A stretch of 64,000 nucleotides of DNA from Rosa chinensis (taxonomy: Eukaryota > Streptophyta > Magnoliopsida > Rosales > Rosaceae): NCBI RefSeq assembly GCF_002994745.2, contig NC_037094.1:46761139-46825138 (forward strand), read 5' to 3'. The notes beneath the pieces are model-generated. The model was not told where the DNA came from and ran no database searches. It was given only the letters and a program-made list of their open reading frames with translations. The stretch's first letter is position 1; each line of letters starts with the position of its first letter. The translations under genes were made by a program, and so were the position numbers. This document shows positions 1 to 10,886 of the stretch, one piece after another.

Positions 1-1311
1 ACGGTCCCCGTGCGGTCAAATTAAAATAGCTACAGTAATGATTCAATATATTAAGGACAAAAAGGACAGTTAAATGTTTATGAAATTACAAAAATTGCCA
101 CTCGTTCAATATTTATCACGATGCAGCTCTCGCTCTCTCTCATATCTATTTCAGATCCATTTCTAAGCAACAAATTAGAGTAGCAAATAGAGGCTCCGAT
201 GGTTAAGTAGCCGGTGAGGCGAGGCGAGTGGCGAAGCGAGGCGGCAAAGCAAGGCGGCGAGGTGAGGCGATCGGCGAAGCGAGGAGTTGAAGCAAGTGGA
301 GAGGCGGCGAATCGAGGCGGTGAAGCAAATTTTCAGGTTAGTGAGGTTTTGACAGATTGGGGTTAGCTGTTAGGCTTTGTGCATGTAAACCGTTGTGTTC
401 GATGGTTATCATATTTGGAAGATCATTTTTGAATTTGCTTCGTTAGTCAATTAGTCATCATTTCTAATTTCTGCAGGGATATGAAACTACAAATCAAGCT
501 GGGAGTGCCTCATATACTACAACAGTCGCTTGATGTCGAGAAGGCAAATCAGTCTTTTAATAGTGAGTCAACATCCATTAGCTGAAACATTGTGCACTCT
601 AGGCTGTATTGACATCATTCTGTGTATCCAAAGGATGCAATATCTATTGTTTTTGTGGAATCAGTGAATGTGATTTGTGTCTGTAGTCCTGCTGTGGAAT
701 CATAGTTTTAGAATTGTGTTGTTGCTGGTACTATTATTCCTGTTTGATCAAAATTCTATGGAGAGCTTGAAATGGCATCTAGTACCTTAGTCTTATGGAG
801 AAATGCAAGCTTCTATGATAACCCATCTTAGGACAGTAAAATAGCTTGGCAAATTTTTGCTTCATTAGTTTTCTTTATCAGTTTTGTATTGAGGGCCAGT
901 AGTTTTAGTTTTGCGTTTATTTTAGTTTCTTATGGGATTGGTGGTGTTGTGTAATGCTTTAGTTTTATGTTTACGTTAGTTTGACAAAAAATTTGTTGCT
1001 TTTTTAGGTTCTGTGTTCTTTCAAGTTCATGGCTTAGTTGCAAAATTTACTGCTGGTATCTTCTACTTCCTTTTGTTTTTTAATTTTTATCTTAGAAAGA
1101 AATGGAAGAAACTATAGAGATTAGGCTCCAAGTTTAGTGACAGTTCCTATGTGTTTGAATGCTATGATTTTTGAAGAGAAAGGATTAGAGTTGTAATCGC
1201 CAAAACATTTTTTAGCACACTTTGTCATCCCTTATGCTCTATGTTGCTGGTTGACTTGCAGGATGGAGCTAATGAAAGCAATGCTAAAGTGAACAAACGT
1301 AAGAAGGCCAG
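1..1311. other. No gene recognised; left edge of window
   Basis: I see no coding exon I can name here. The stretch is AT-rich apart from a purine-rich GC patch at about 199-330. A few GT-AG-like junctions could belong to an untranslated or decayed transcript, but no reading frame supports a protein. The boundary on the right is the start of a tandem repeat that belongs to the fold-back element. Confidence 0.5.
199..330. repeat. Imperfect GARGCG-type purine-rich tandem repeat
   Basis: About 130 bases are built from variations on the unit GAGGCGAGGCGA and GCGAAGCGAGGCGGC. The repeat is imperfect, with units of 5 to 8 bases, and is far richer in G than its surroundings. It has the strand asymmetry seen in some 5' leader regions of plant genes, but no start codon context next to it supports a gene. 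Confidence 0.6.
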
Positions 1312-2992
1312 GCTAGTATACTACTGGGGGTCAGTAAACTACTGGGGATCAGTACACTACTGAGGGTCAGTATACTACTGGGGCTAGTATACTACTGGGG
1401 GTCAATATACTACTGAGGGTCAGTACTCTAGGAAATCCTGCTGGAGAAACTTCTTCACCATAAGAAGAGGTGAAATTCAATGCAACTTGTATGTGCAAGC
1501 AACAAAGCCAGATATAAATGATATATTGTTCAAGTTTCATATTGTAATATTTATAAATAGTTTTTGGAATTATTAAATAAATGAGTTGTTTCTAAGAAAA
1601 ACAAAGATGGAATATAGAAATATTATTTCTTCACAATACTACTGACATTCAGCAGTGTTAATTCACATTATCAAACTCACAATGGCAGATTTGTAAATTA
1701 CTTACCAATAGAAATAATTCAAAAAGTGAAGGAGTTTGACCGCATGGGCCTTGCACAGTACCACATGGGAATTCAAAAAAATAGACCTGCTAATGGTAAT
1801 TTATGGATTAAAAGTGTAGGTAGTGGTAATTTGCTATAATTAAAACTAATGTCAAAAACACTACCTCTAGTACTAAGTTGAATGCCAAATAGACTCTACC
1901 AGAAAAGAAATAAAGTTATTTGTTCGTATTGAATAAAGAGAGAAAAGAGGTTGAAAATATTATAGTAAATTACCACTATCTACACATTTTGGTTTAAAAT
2001 TACCATCAGCAGGTCTATTTTTTACTTGAATTCCCCTGCGGTAGTACACAAGTCTCATGAGCAAGGTCAAATCCCTTGCGGTCAGATTCCTTCCATTTTT
2101 GAATTATTTATGTTGACAAGTAAATTACAAAACTGCTCCTATGGTTTGGATAATGTGTATTAACAGTGCTGAATGTCAGTAGCATTATGAACAATTATCT
2201 TTCGATGCTATTGTTTCTTTTTTAGTACATGTTATTCATGAATGAGTATTCTGTGACATTTTCTACATATATGGACTTGAAGAACCTATTTAGGATTTTC
2301 CAAATGTGTCATTAAACTTGAAGAAAAATATTCCTCTGGTTAAAATCTACTTTATCACAATACAAAAAAAAGTATTTTTTTTTTCAAGTTGTGAAATATA
2401 CAAAGAAACAGAGAAATATTTCTACATTTGTTTTTCTGAGAAACTCATTTATATAATAATCTCAAAAACTATTTATACATATTACAATATGAAACTTGAA
2501 CACTATATCTCTGATTTTGCTGCTTTCACATACAAGTTGCTTTGAATTTCGTCTCTTCTCATGGTGAAGAAGTTTCTCCAGCAGGATTTCTTCATGTATG
2601 AGGCTCTATTCGATTTCATTTTCAATTTGTAGCACATTGTCTGCCTAAACACTTCTATCGTTGACTTTTTGGTTAGCAACTTGTTGTATATAGTTTAGGA
2701 TATATATGCTCCATTATCAAACTACAAAAATGATAAATAATATGTTATTTGCTTGCCTTCAATTATCACCTACTTTCGAATACAAGTTGCTTTCGAATAC
2801 CAACTCTCGTCATGGTGAAGAAATCTCTCCACCATGGTTCTTCTCATTTCTTCAATCTGTACATCCTCTTTGTCTATTGTAGCAGCCTTCCTCTTTGTCA
2901 TTTGCGATTAATATGTGTATATGAGAAATGCAAATATATGAGTATTGACACTCAGTAGTTTATTGACCCTCAATAGTGTACTGACCCCCAAT
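1312..2992. mobile_element. Fold-back element with long inverted arms
   Basis: Positions 1431-1845 read again, reversed and complemented, at about 1955-2592, with roughly 110 bases between the arms. The match is long and gapped: one extra AT-rich block of about 150 bases sits in the right arm near 2230-2400. A further partial copy of the arm tip lies at about 2765-2850. Outside the arms is a tandem array of ACTGGGGGTCAGTA-like units (1312-1430) that is matched in inverted form at 2949-2992. The element has no coding capacity. Long inverted arms and no transposase fit a fold-back or large MITE-type DNA element, but I could not find a clean target duplication, so the class is not assigned. Confidence 0.6.
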
Positions 2993-3182
2993 TTGATTTA
3001 AAAACTATTACAGCTTATAGGAATGCAAAAGACCAAATCAAAAAAATACTCACAGTTGCAGCAAATCAATGACCAGAATTTCAAGCAGAAAATAAAGACC
3101 AACAGCAATACTAAGATCAAATATCCACAGAGCCTATAGTTACACATAATTGCAATGACCTTCCTGACCTGCACAAAGTTAG

Positions 3183-5132
3183 TGCTCAATTTAAAACTCT
3201 ATCAATGTAGTAAGAGTAAGTAGGTTATCGTTCTCAACCGGGGATTAGGGCCTTATTAATTCCTGAAAAATAAATGTTAGAAAAAAAATTCAAAGAATAT
3301 ATATACATTATTCACGAAAATTACATGTAAACGGGATTTAGGATTTATTTTCTAATTTAATAACTAAGTAAATATATACATGTGTGACACATCAAAACAC
3401 ATAATCAAGTAGAATTATATGGATGGTATGAAATTAGATAGAATTAACTACCATTAACACATTGACAAGGTTTCAAACATCAAATCACGAATCAAAATAT
3501 GTCACAGCATAGAATCAATCAAGAACAAAGATGAACGCATACAAAGTTCTTTTTACTTCCCTTAATTAAATTAACTAGATGAACCTACCATAGTTAACCC
3601 TATCAAGCATGCAATTACTAGTGGTAGCTAATCACTAACAAAAACACTTTTAATGCAGTAAACACAATGGAAGTTTGATCAATTCAAGCCAAGAACACAA
3701 GTTAGAACGCTAATCAAGCATGCAAGACTCATTGTTAATTTACCTAAGTAATTATAGGTTCTCCACTTTAATTATTAAAACCTAGAACGCTAGCACCTTA
3801 ATATGGATTCAATTACATGTTCATTAACTTAAGTATGCATCCAAAGATCAATTAACACATAAAAGATGGGATTGAAGCTCAAAATTAACAATCATGCTTA
3901 ACATATGTCAAATCGCAATTTATCAACTAGAAAACCTAAAACCTAAAACATGCTTCATAGTATTCGAAAATCACATATCTAAAATCAACACTTCATCAAC
4001 CATAGAAATCGAAAATTAAAGATCCAAATAAGAAAATCAAATTGCAATCTTATATAAAACCCAAAATAGTTTACATTCAAAAACCGAAAACAAATAAAGA
4101 TGTTCATGGTTACACTTTTTGATTTTCAAGGATGCAAGAAGCTTTAAAAGGTAGTGCAATGGATGAGGATCACGGTAGGGATGCTTGAATGGAGAGGATG
4201 ATTGCTCACGGCCTTGAACTTTGGAATCTCTTGAAATTGCCGAAACTTGGAAGAAAAGAGGAAGTGTTTGTGGCTTTTGATTCTGAATTTTGTAGTGTGT
4301 GAAATGTCTTCACAAACCTCCTTTATATAGTGAACGGCAAGGGTTAGGGTATCAAGGTTGAAATCTACTTGTGACATCATCCGACCAATGAAAATATTCC
4401 TTGAGAATTAGAGAGCAAGTCACCTTTATTTTGCTGAAATCTTCCTTGAACATAGACCATATTTCGGCCTCCAAGTATGTAGAATGGAATCAGGAATCCA
4501 AATTCAATATTTATTCCTTTATTTTCTTCTCCAAAATTCCATAGAAATCCAAAATTAACCCAAATTGAGCGTTGCCGAAAAATCCTTGAATATCTCCTTT
4601 CTATGTCACCGCAAAAAGTAATATTTGTGGCCCATGGACTCCTCAAGAGACTAAAGTGCAAGTCACATGCTTCAATCTTTGGGCCAGATTTCTTCAAATG
4701 ATCTAATTTGAAAGCCCATCTTTATGATTGCCGAAATTCTTCATTATTCTAGAACATTCTTGAACTATCTTGAGTCATCTTCAAGACATAACATCTCCTA
4801 GTCTCACCAGGTCTCCTAGCAGCATCAGGACTCCTAGTATCATCAGGTTTCCTAGTCCAACTGGGACTTTGTCATTTCTTCATTTCTGAACATCATTTTT
4901 TTCGAGCTCTTTCCTAGTTGCATTAGGATTCCTACTTCAACTGGGATTCCTTTTCCTGGTAGAATTGGGAAAACTTTATTTTTTCATTTCTCCACATATA
5001 ACTCCTTGCCTTCCATTTCCAGACTCAAAACTACTTAAAAACACAAAACAAGTTAGAAATGACATTGTTAAGGAAATAACTAAGCAAAATGTAGAGAGAA
5101 ATGATCTAAAAATGTAGTCGAAATTAGTCTCA
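3183..5132 (-). mobile_element. Solo LTR of a non-coding (LARD-like) retrotransposon
   Basis: This AT-rich segment of about 1.95 kb has no protein coding. It matches, in the same order and orientation, the segment 51582-58733 once the CACTA insertion there is removed. Shared landmarks are the GTTCTCAACCGGGGATTAG-like start region, the ATCCRACCAATSAAAA box, the run of CTAGT-CATCAGG-CCTAGT repeats near 4800-4960, and the GGAAATAACTAAGCAAAAT box near the right end. The other copy is followed by a polypurine tract in minus orientation, which identifies the segment as an LTR. Here neither a tract nor internal sequence follows, so it reads as a solo LTR. The ends are approximate and no target duplication was recognised. 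Confidence 0.5.
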
Positions 5133-5189
5133 ACGCTTCCCATAAAGTAAACATAAAAATGAGGTTGCAATACAAATAAAATCAGCTAA

Positions 5190-5360
5190 AGCTACTGACC
5201 CTCATAAATAAACATAAAAATGAGCTTGCAATAAACATAGGGTTAGTGAAATCATGAAGCTAAGGCTGCTGACCCTCATAAATAAACATAAAAATGAGCT
5301 TGCAATAAACATAGGGTTAGTGAAATCATAAAGCTAAGGCTACTGACCCTCATAAAATGA
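5190..5360. repeat. About 75-bp tandem repeat, 2.5 copies
   Basis: The unit starts with GCTACTGACCCTCATAAATAAAC, continues through a GAGCTTGCAATAAACATAGGG block, and repeats almost exactly, with a last partial copy ending near 5360. The core ACTGACCCTCA word also occurs in the outer array of the fold-back element at 1312-1430 and 2949-2992. The two repeat arrays may therefore come from one older element now split by the solo LTR. Confidence 0.7.
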
Positions 5361-7019
5361 AGCTCATACAATTCATTTTGTACTATTGTTGGTCACAGAA
5401 CTCATCATTTTCCATCAAGACAAAGAAATCTCAGAAACTAAAGCTAATTTTATAATGGGCTAACAACCCATTACAATTGTTGGCCGCACAGGCTATTGGT
5501 AAATAATAGTGTCATTTTGTAGTTATTGATGTTTAACTCAAAATAATATTATATTGAAACTAATACAGTAACGACCGAATAGATCAAAGTCACACACAAG
5601 GGAGGCCCAATGTCTAACTTGGAGCCCAGTATGCACTGGGAGAAATAAAAGAAAAAAAAATTAGAAGAAAATAGGAAGTAAAAGAAAAAAAGAACTAGAG
5701 GAACATCAATAGCAAGATTCAAACTTGGGTGGGCTTGGTACAAATTAAAACAAGTACCAAGAGTGCAAAATCTTGAAATATGTTTATATTACATATACTC
5801 AGAAATATATTTTAGAAATCTTAGGTGGGCTTCAAACCAACCGAACTTGTACTTAATTAGATCAGCCCTTGAATGGAACCTGAGTTGATCAGTTGTCAGT
5901 TTTACGGAACAAAATGAAGAATAAGAACTTTGACTTAAATCTAGGACCGGACTTGAGATTTTGAGGTTTGAGGCAAAAAATAAAAATTGGCCTACATTTA
6001 TTATAGAAAAGAAAAAAAATAGCCAAAACAATATTTACAAACAAAAAATTTAAAAGAAAAATAAATATACAACAGAAAGATGATTCGAACCTAGGCTAAG
6101 AGTTCTTTTAATGAATGCAACTTGCAAGCAATCCAATCTTATTGTTTAATAAAAAACTTACATTTTATTTACTTAATAATTTTTTTTAAATACTCCTAGA
6201 AAAAAAAATTTGGCTTGACGAGACACTAGACCTGAGACGGCCGACTTACGGGCCTTATGTCAGGTCCGGCTTTGCTTGAAACCCAAAATGACAGCAGACA
6301 AACACATGCACCGATAAGACTAATTGCTATATCTACTTATATCTTGATGTATGTTAGCGTGAGTCATGCCGTGTATTAGAGTTAACTTGTGATAATTCGG
6401 AGAAGTCTAAAAACTAAAGCAGGGATCAAATTGAATAATTTGCTTATGCAACTATGCACGCAGTAGAAATTGAGATTTGATTTCAACAATACACCAATAA
6501 TGACTCCACAATTTAAGAAAAGCGCACCTAATTAATCAATATGGAGGCTCATAACATGATAATCTTACATCTAAATGAACACTAGGGATTCCACAGTTAA
6601 ATTTATGTACCTAAATAATTATCATGGAGACGCATAACATGACAATCTTACATCTAAAGTAAACCGCAGAAAATAACCAAATGTAAATTTGGTATTTCCA
6701 TACAGTATTACATGGTTTGCGAAATTGCAAGACTCTCCTGATTACTTCCTAAACTCTTGCCTTTTCTTTTCCTTCTGTATTAATTATCTGTGAACTTGAT
6801 CGCCAATTGGGTAGCCGCCGCCGTCCGTCCGATTTAGCTCCGTAGTCTGAAGTCGATCTCTATTTCCAAGTTCATGGTGTCCAAGTGTCCAACAGCTGCA
6901 CAACAGCAAACAATTCTCTGTAAACTATATGTCGGTAGCAAGGTGATCAAAGCTGTCGATCATTACTCACACTTTATGCATCACATGTCTGTGATGTTCT
7001 ACTTTAGTTTATTATCAAA
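5361..7019. other. Intergenic, no gene recognised
   Basis: AT-rich sequence downstream (3' side) of the first transporter gene. It contains poly-A rich stretches and a short repeat-like GC patch near 6215-6280, but no open frame with recognisable protein similarity. The transporter transcript probably ends within its right-hand part (6700-7019), although I saw no convincing polyadenylation signal to fix the end. Confidence 0.5.
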
Positions 7020-10000
7020 TTAACGAGAAGGTAAAGAATGTACCAAACTAATATAGAGTTTACTTGCAATTAACTTACCAATTAAACTATCATTTGTGTT
7101 GTTGTTATTATCATTCTCAGTACTGGTGTTAACGCTCGGCTCTATAGGAGATGTTGAAGTAACAATTTCAATGGCTTGAGTTTCGGACGGTCGCGGGGTT
7201 TCAAGTACCGGTTCGACTCTCATCGGCTTCTTCATTTCCTTGCTTTTACCCCACAATAGTACGTATAATCCACATATAATTAGCGATGCTCCAAGTATGC
7301 TGTCATTCCATCAGAAAACAAAGCAAACCACAAGTAAATGCAGTGGTGACAGACAAGCATATACATTGGTCTCAAATCATGTTTCTGTTAATGTTTCATT
7401 TTACTTCGGAAAAAGAAAAGAAAAGAGAGTGATAGATGTAGCGTCATATAGATGTAACGTCATACATACCTTCCTAGGTACAACTTCTCTTGGAGCAGCA
7501 AAGAGCCGAAAATGGCTACGACTATGAGCGTTACAGGGTTAAAACTTGATACAAACAACGGCCCTCTCATATTCATACACCATAAAGTCAAGCACATTGC
7601 AAGTCCTGAACTCACTATTCCCTTCAGGTACCACATTCATTACATAAGTCATCAGAATGGAACTTGATGATTGTAGGAAATGTGTGTTTGTTGTATGTTA
7701 AGTGTTGGGGTGGATTGATTGAGTTTTTATTTTCAATTCTTTATTTTTAAACTTTTTACTTTGAAATAATGAAATAGATAGACAAAAAATAAACAAAAAA
7801 CAAATGTACTCACCGAATAAACAACTCCAAGAAGTCTAATATTCCAACCCAACTTCCATTTACTCCAGTCCCTTTCCATACATAAGGCCAAAATGACAGA
7901 TTGGATTGTTGCCATTACAGAGACTAGAGCTGTGCAGGACAATACGCATGGGTATGTTTTACTCATTTTACCCTGCATGCATTTCAAATAGCAATAAACA
8001 TAAAAATAAAATCCTTAATAAGAAACTTTTTTATTCCGAGATCCCCATTATGTAGGAAGCTTATATAAACTTGGGAAGCTAGTTTTAACAAAAATCAATC
8101 AAATTGATTGTATTTACAAAAAATCAATTAAAAATATTGTTCCTTTCTTACCCAAACCGAAAATTGTATGACCATTTAAATTGTTCAGATCATCTAGACA
8201 AACACAATTGATCAAATAATATTAGAAGAACGACCAAATGTTGCAATAGTTTCCATATAGAACAAATTTTTAGTAGGAATGATTTTTGAAAGCGGATAAA
8301 GAATTAGAAGCTTTTGACCATTAATCGTTCTACATGTGAGAAAGTGGAGCACGTACATGCATTTTCATTTCTATTTGTTTTTTTTTTTGGTTGAACACTT
8401 CAGAAAACTAGAAATATACACAGGGGTCAAGGGATGCAAAAGGTGAAGAAGATGTACGGCTACATATGACTTTATGTGTACCTGAATTATGTACCAAGTT
8501 GCAGCGCATAAACAGCTGACTACAGCTAAAACAGAGCCCAAGGCTGGATTGGCAGAGTGATTTGCCTGTGATGAAGAAGTGTTTTTGTTCATATGAAAAA
8601 GGTGAGGATGTGTAGACCAGATTTGTATAATTGTGCCTTTGTAGAGAGTGAAGATCATCGCCCCTCCGATCCCGACCAGTGAGCCGACAACTTTCGCCGC
8701 CCCTGGAACGCTTCTTATGACTAATTTCTCCATCCTCAAACATACCGCCATTATGAAGGTGATGGCGGGTAACAGATTATTCATCGCGGCAGCGAATGTA
8801 GCAGATACCAATACTATGCTCTCCAGGTATAGGTTTAGAGCCAGTATTACCCTGCATTAAATACATCCAATTAATATGTTCTTTTGCGTTTATAATTTGC
8901 ACTCCAGTCCTCCTAATAAAAGGATTAATCCTTTTACAAAGATTAAGTTCGAGTAATTAGCGGGATGAAAACCTACGTACCCAAATAACCCACAGAGAAA
9001 TGCTTGCAGTAGTATAATCCACGTAAGTTTTGGTCTTTTGTTCCTGCATGCAAATGGTTAAAAAGGATCATGACGATGGTAGCAGTTAAAACATATATAA
9101 CTAGAAGATATTTAACTAATTTCATTCAACTATTTTAAGAGATACAACCAAACCCAGCAACCAAAGATCCAAGTATTTGATATATCCAATAGTTTGTAAC
9201 CAATTATGTAGGTTCAGAATCTGTTGCTATTTGCTAGGTAGTGCGCATGAGGTAGTGCATGTCAATCAATACGGTTTTTCTTTGCCATTATTTGTTCAGA
9301 TCTTGTGGAGGGAAATAGCCAAGTTAGATATAATCCAATATTGTGAGTGACAATACTACTCACCATCCATAAATGAAATATACGTGTCATCTTTTATTCT
9401 AGAATTATACTTGAGATTTAAAGTCATTTAATTTAAGCTTATACGTAAACACACACACGAGGAATTATTCTGTGGTTCTGGAGTACCATATGGCACTGTC
9501 ATGTGGTGGTTCAAGCTAATAATATCACTCGAATTTGGTAGAGACCATGTAGGAGATGAAAAATAGAAATTAAATTAGAGTGTTTCTATTGGGACCTCCA
9601 AATCTGCTCAGTAAACCTCACTCTATTATGAATTATTAAATGACATATGTAACTTCTTATAAAATGACTATTAAGGACAATAATTATACCCAAAATAATA
9701 TTATATTTAATTTCTCTAGACTTTCCAATTTAATAATATTATATTACATTCTTTATTATTTTCCTTATCTATTTTCATTTTTTTATTTCACTACATACTC
9801 ATTAAAGCATTTATATATATTTAATATGAATTAAAACTATAATCAAGATCATGTGACATAAAAATTCCTATCATCATATATGTTGAACGCATATTGGTGA
9901 GGGATAACAAAGAAATCATTTTATGACCTAAATCTCAGTCTATTCATTATATTTACAAAAAAAAAAAAAAGCTAGTAGTAAAAAAATGTAAAAAAATATT

Positions 10001-10817
10001 AAATAATTAATCATGAGGTACAGAAAATAGAGAAAATAATTAAACATTAAGAAAAATTACTCTTCATTTTTTTTTGCACATCTACAAGAAAAAAAGAATA
10101 TTTTTTTATTAGAAATTAATTTTTAAAGCCCAATACCTTGTGTTTGAGTTTCTTTTTTATTAGATAAGAGATTTATGTAATCTGGTTAAGGAATGAATAT
10201 GTAATTAATAGTTTGTTTGAAAATTATATGAGTGAGGTTATTTCAGGAACTTGAGTGAGGTTTAGTGAGCAAATTTAGTATTTGAAAATTTGATAGGAAT
10301 TGTAAAAAGCAATGAGGTCAAGTGAGTAAATTTGGAGGTTCCAATAGAAAAACTGATTAAATTAAGAGACCAATCATAAATATCTACTTATCATATGGGC
10401 CAATAACATTAATCTGGACCACCACGTGTATCAAGAAAACGCTTACAATGATCAGACTTTGATGTTAAAATGAATCCGTTATGGCCAGTTGGCCACTACT
10501 CATCCTATAGAAATTTGGGAAAAAACAAACAAACTAACATTTAAAGAAAGGGGGCACCAGACGAAGAAAACGAACCTTTCAACTACGTGAGCGAGAGGCA
10601 CCAAGAAGACAGTGGCCAAGATGACGCGGTAGGCGACGAAGACCCTCAAGTTCATTCCATCAATAGCGACCAGTTTGTAGAATATGTTCAACACTGCACC
10701 TAAAACACTTACCAACAGCATTCCCAGCACTGGTTTCAACCCATTTAACAAATTACAGATACACTCGCAGCCCCTCCGATTCCTCAGCTCTATGCAGTGT
10801 TTAGAGAGAGACCCCAT
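7020..10817 (-). CDS. WAT1-related protein (MtN21/EamA-type transporter), 6 exons
   Basis: Predicted integral membrane transporter of the plant drug/metabolite transporter superfamily. Family members move auxin, amino acids or other small molecules across the plasma membrane or tonoplast; the substrate here is unknown. The coding exons, read on the minus strand, are 10817-10576, 9043-8981, 8851-8482, 7972-7814, 7621-7470 and 7299-7020. Together they give 1266 bases, 421 residues plus stop, and every junction is GT-AG and in phase. Visible family marks are GLKPVLGMLLVSVLGAVLNI in the first membrane segment, LTWIILLQAFLCGLFG in exon 2, GIGGAMIFTLYKG in exon 3, RDWSKWKLGWNIRLL in exon 4, and LGASLIICGLYVLLWGKSKE before a hydrophilic tail that is rich in Asn (about residues 395-405). 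Length matches the family (350-420 aa). Exon 3 is a fusion of two exons that are separate in the paralog at 44266. The last exon may instead splice at a GTAAGT near 7075, which would change only the C-terminal tail. Confidence 0.88.
9578..10355. mobile_element. Mutator-like MITE in transporter intron 1
   Basis: A 778-bp AT-rich, non-coding element lies inside intron 1 of the first WAT1 gene. It is flanked by an exact 9-bp duplication ATTAAATTA (9569-9577 and 10356-10364). The ends are inverted repeats of at least 25 bases, GAGTGTTTCTATTGGGACC on the left against CAGTTTTTCTATTGGAACC on the right. A 9-bp duplication with such ends is the usual signature of Mutator-like elements. The end sequence resembles that of the element at 19294-20021. 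It makes intron 1 (1.5 kb) far longer than the matching intron of the paralog (0.4 kb). Confidence 0.85.
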
Positions 10818-10868
10818 AATCCTGGCTAGCTGCTAGCTATTCTTCTGATAGTGTGCAATCCTGGACAT

Positions 10869-10886
10869 ATGTACATATATATACAC
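10869..10886 (-). promoter_or_regulatory. Possible TATA box of the first WAT1 gene
   Basis: On the minus strand a GTGTATATATATGTAC stretch lies 50 to 70 bases upstream of the start codon at 10817. The position suits a TATA box with a short 5' leader. It is a simple AT repeat, so the call is weak. Confidence 0.3.

Noticed and set aside
7240..7527. 95-aa plus-strand frame
   Set aside because: It runs opposite to exons 5-6 of the WAT1 gene and across an intron border, so it is a shadow frame.
8408..8743. 111-aa minus-strand frame
   Set aside because: It overlaps WAT1 exon 3 in another frame. The frame that joins neighbouring exons in phase and shows the family motifs is the real one.
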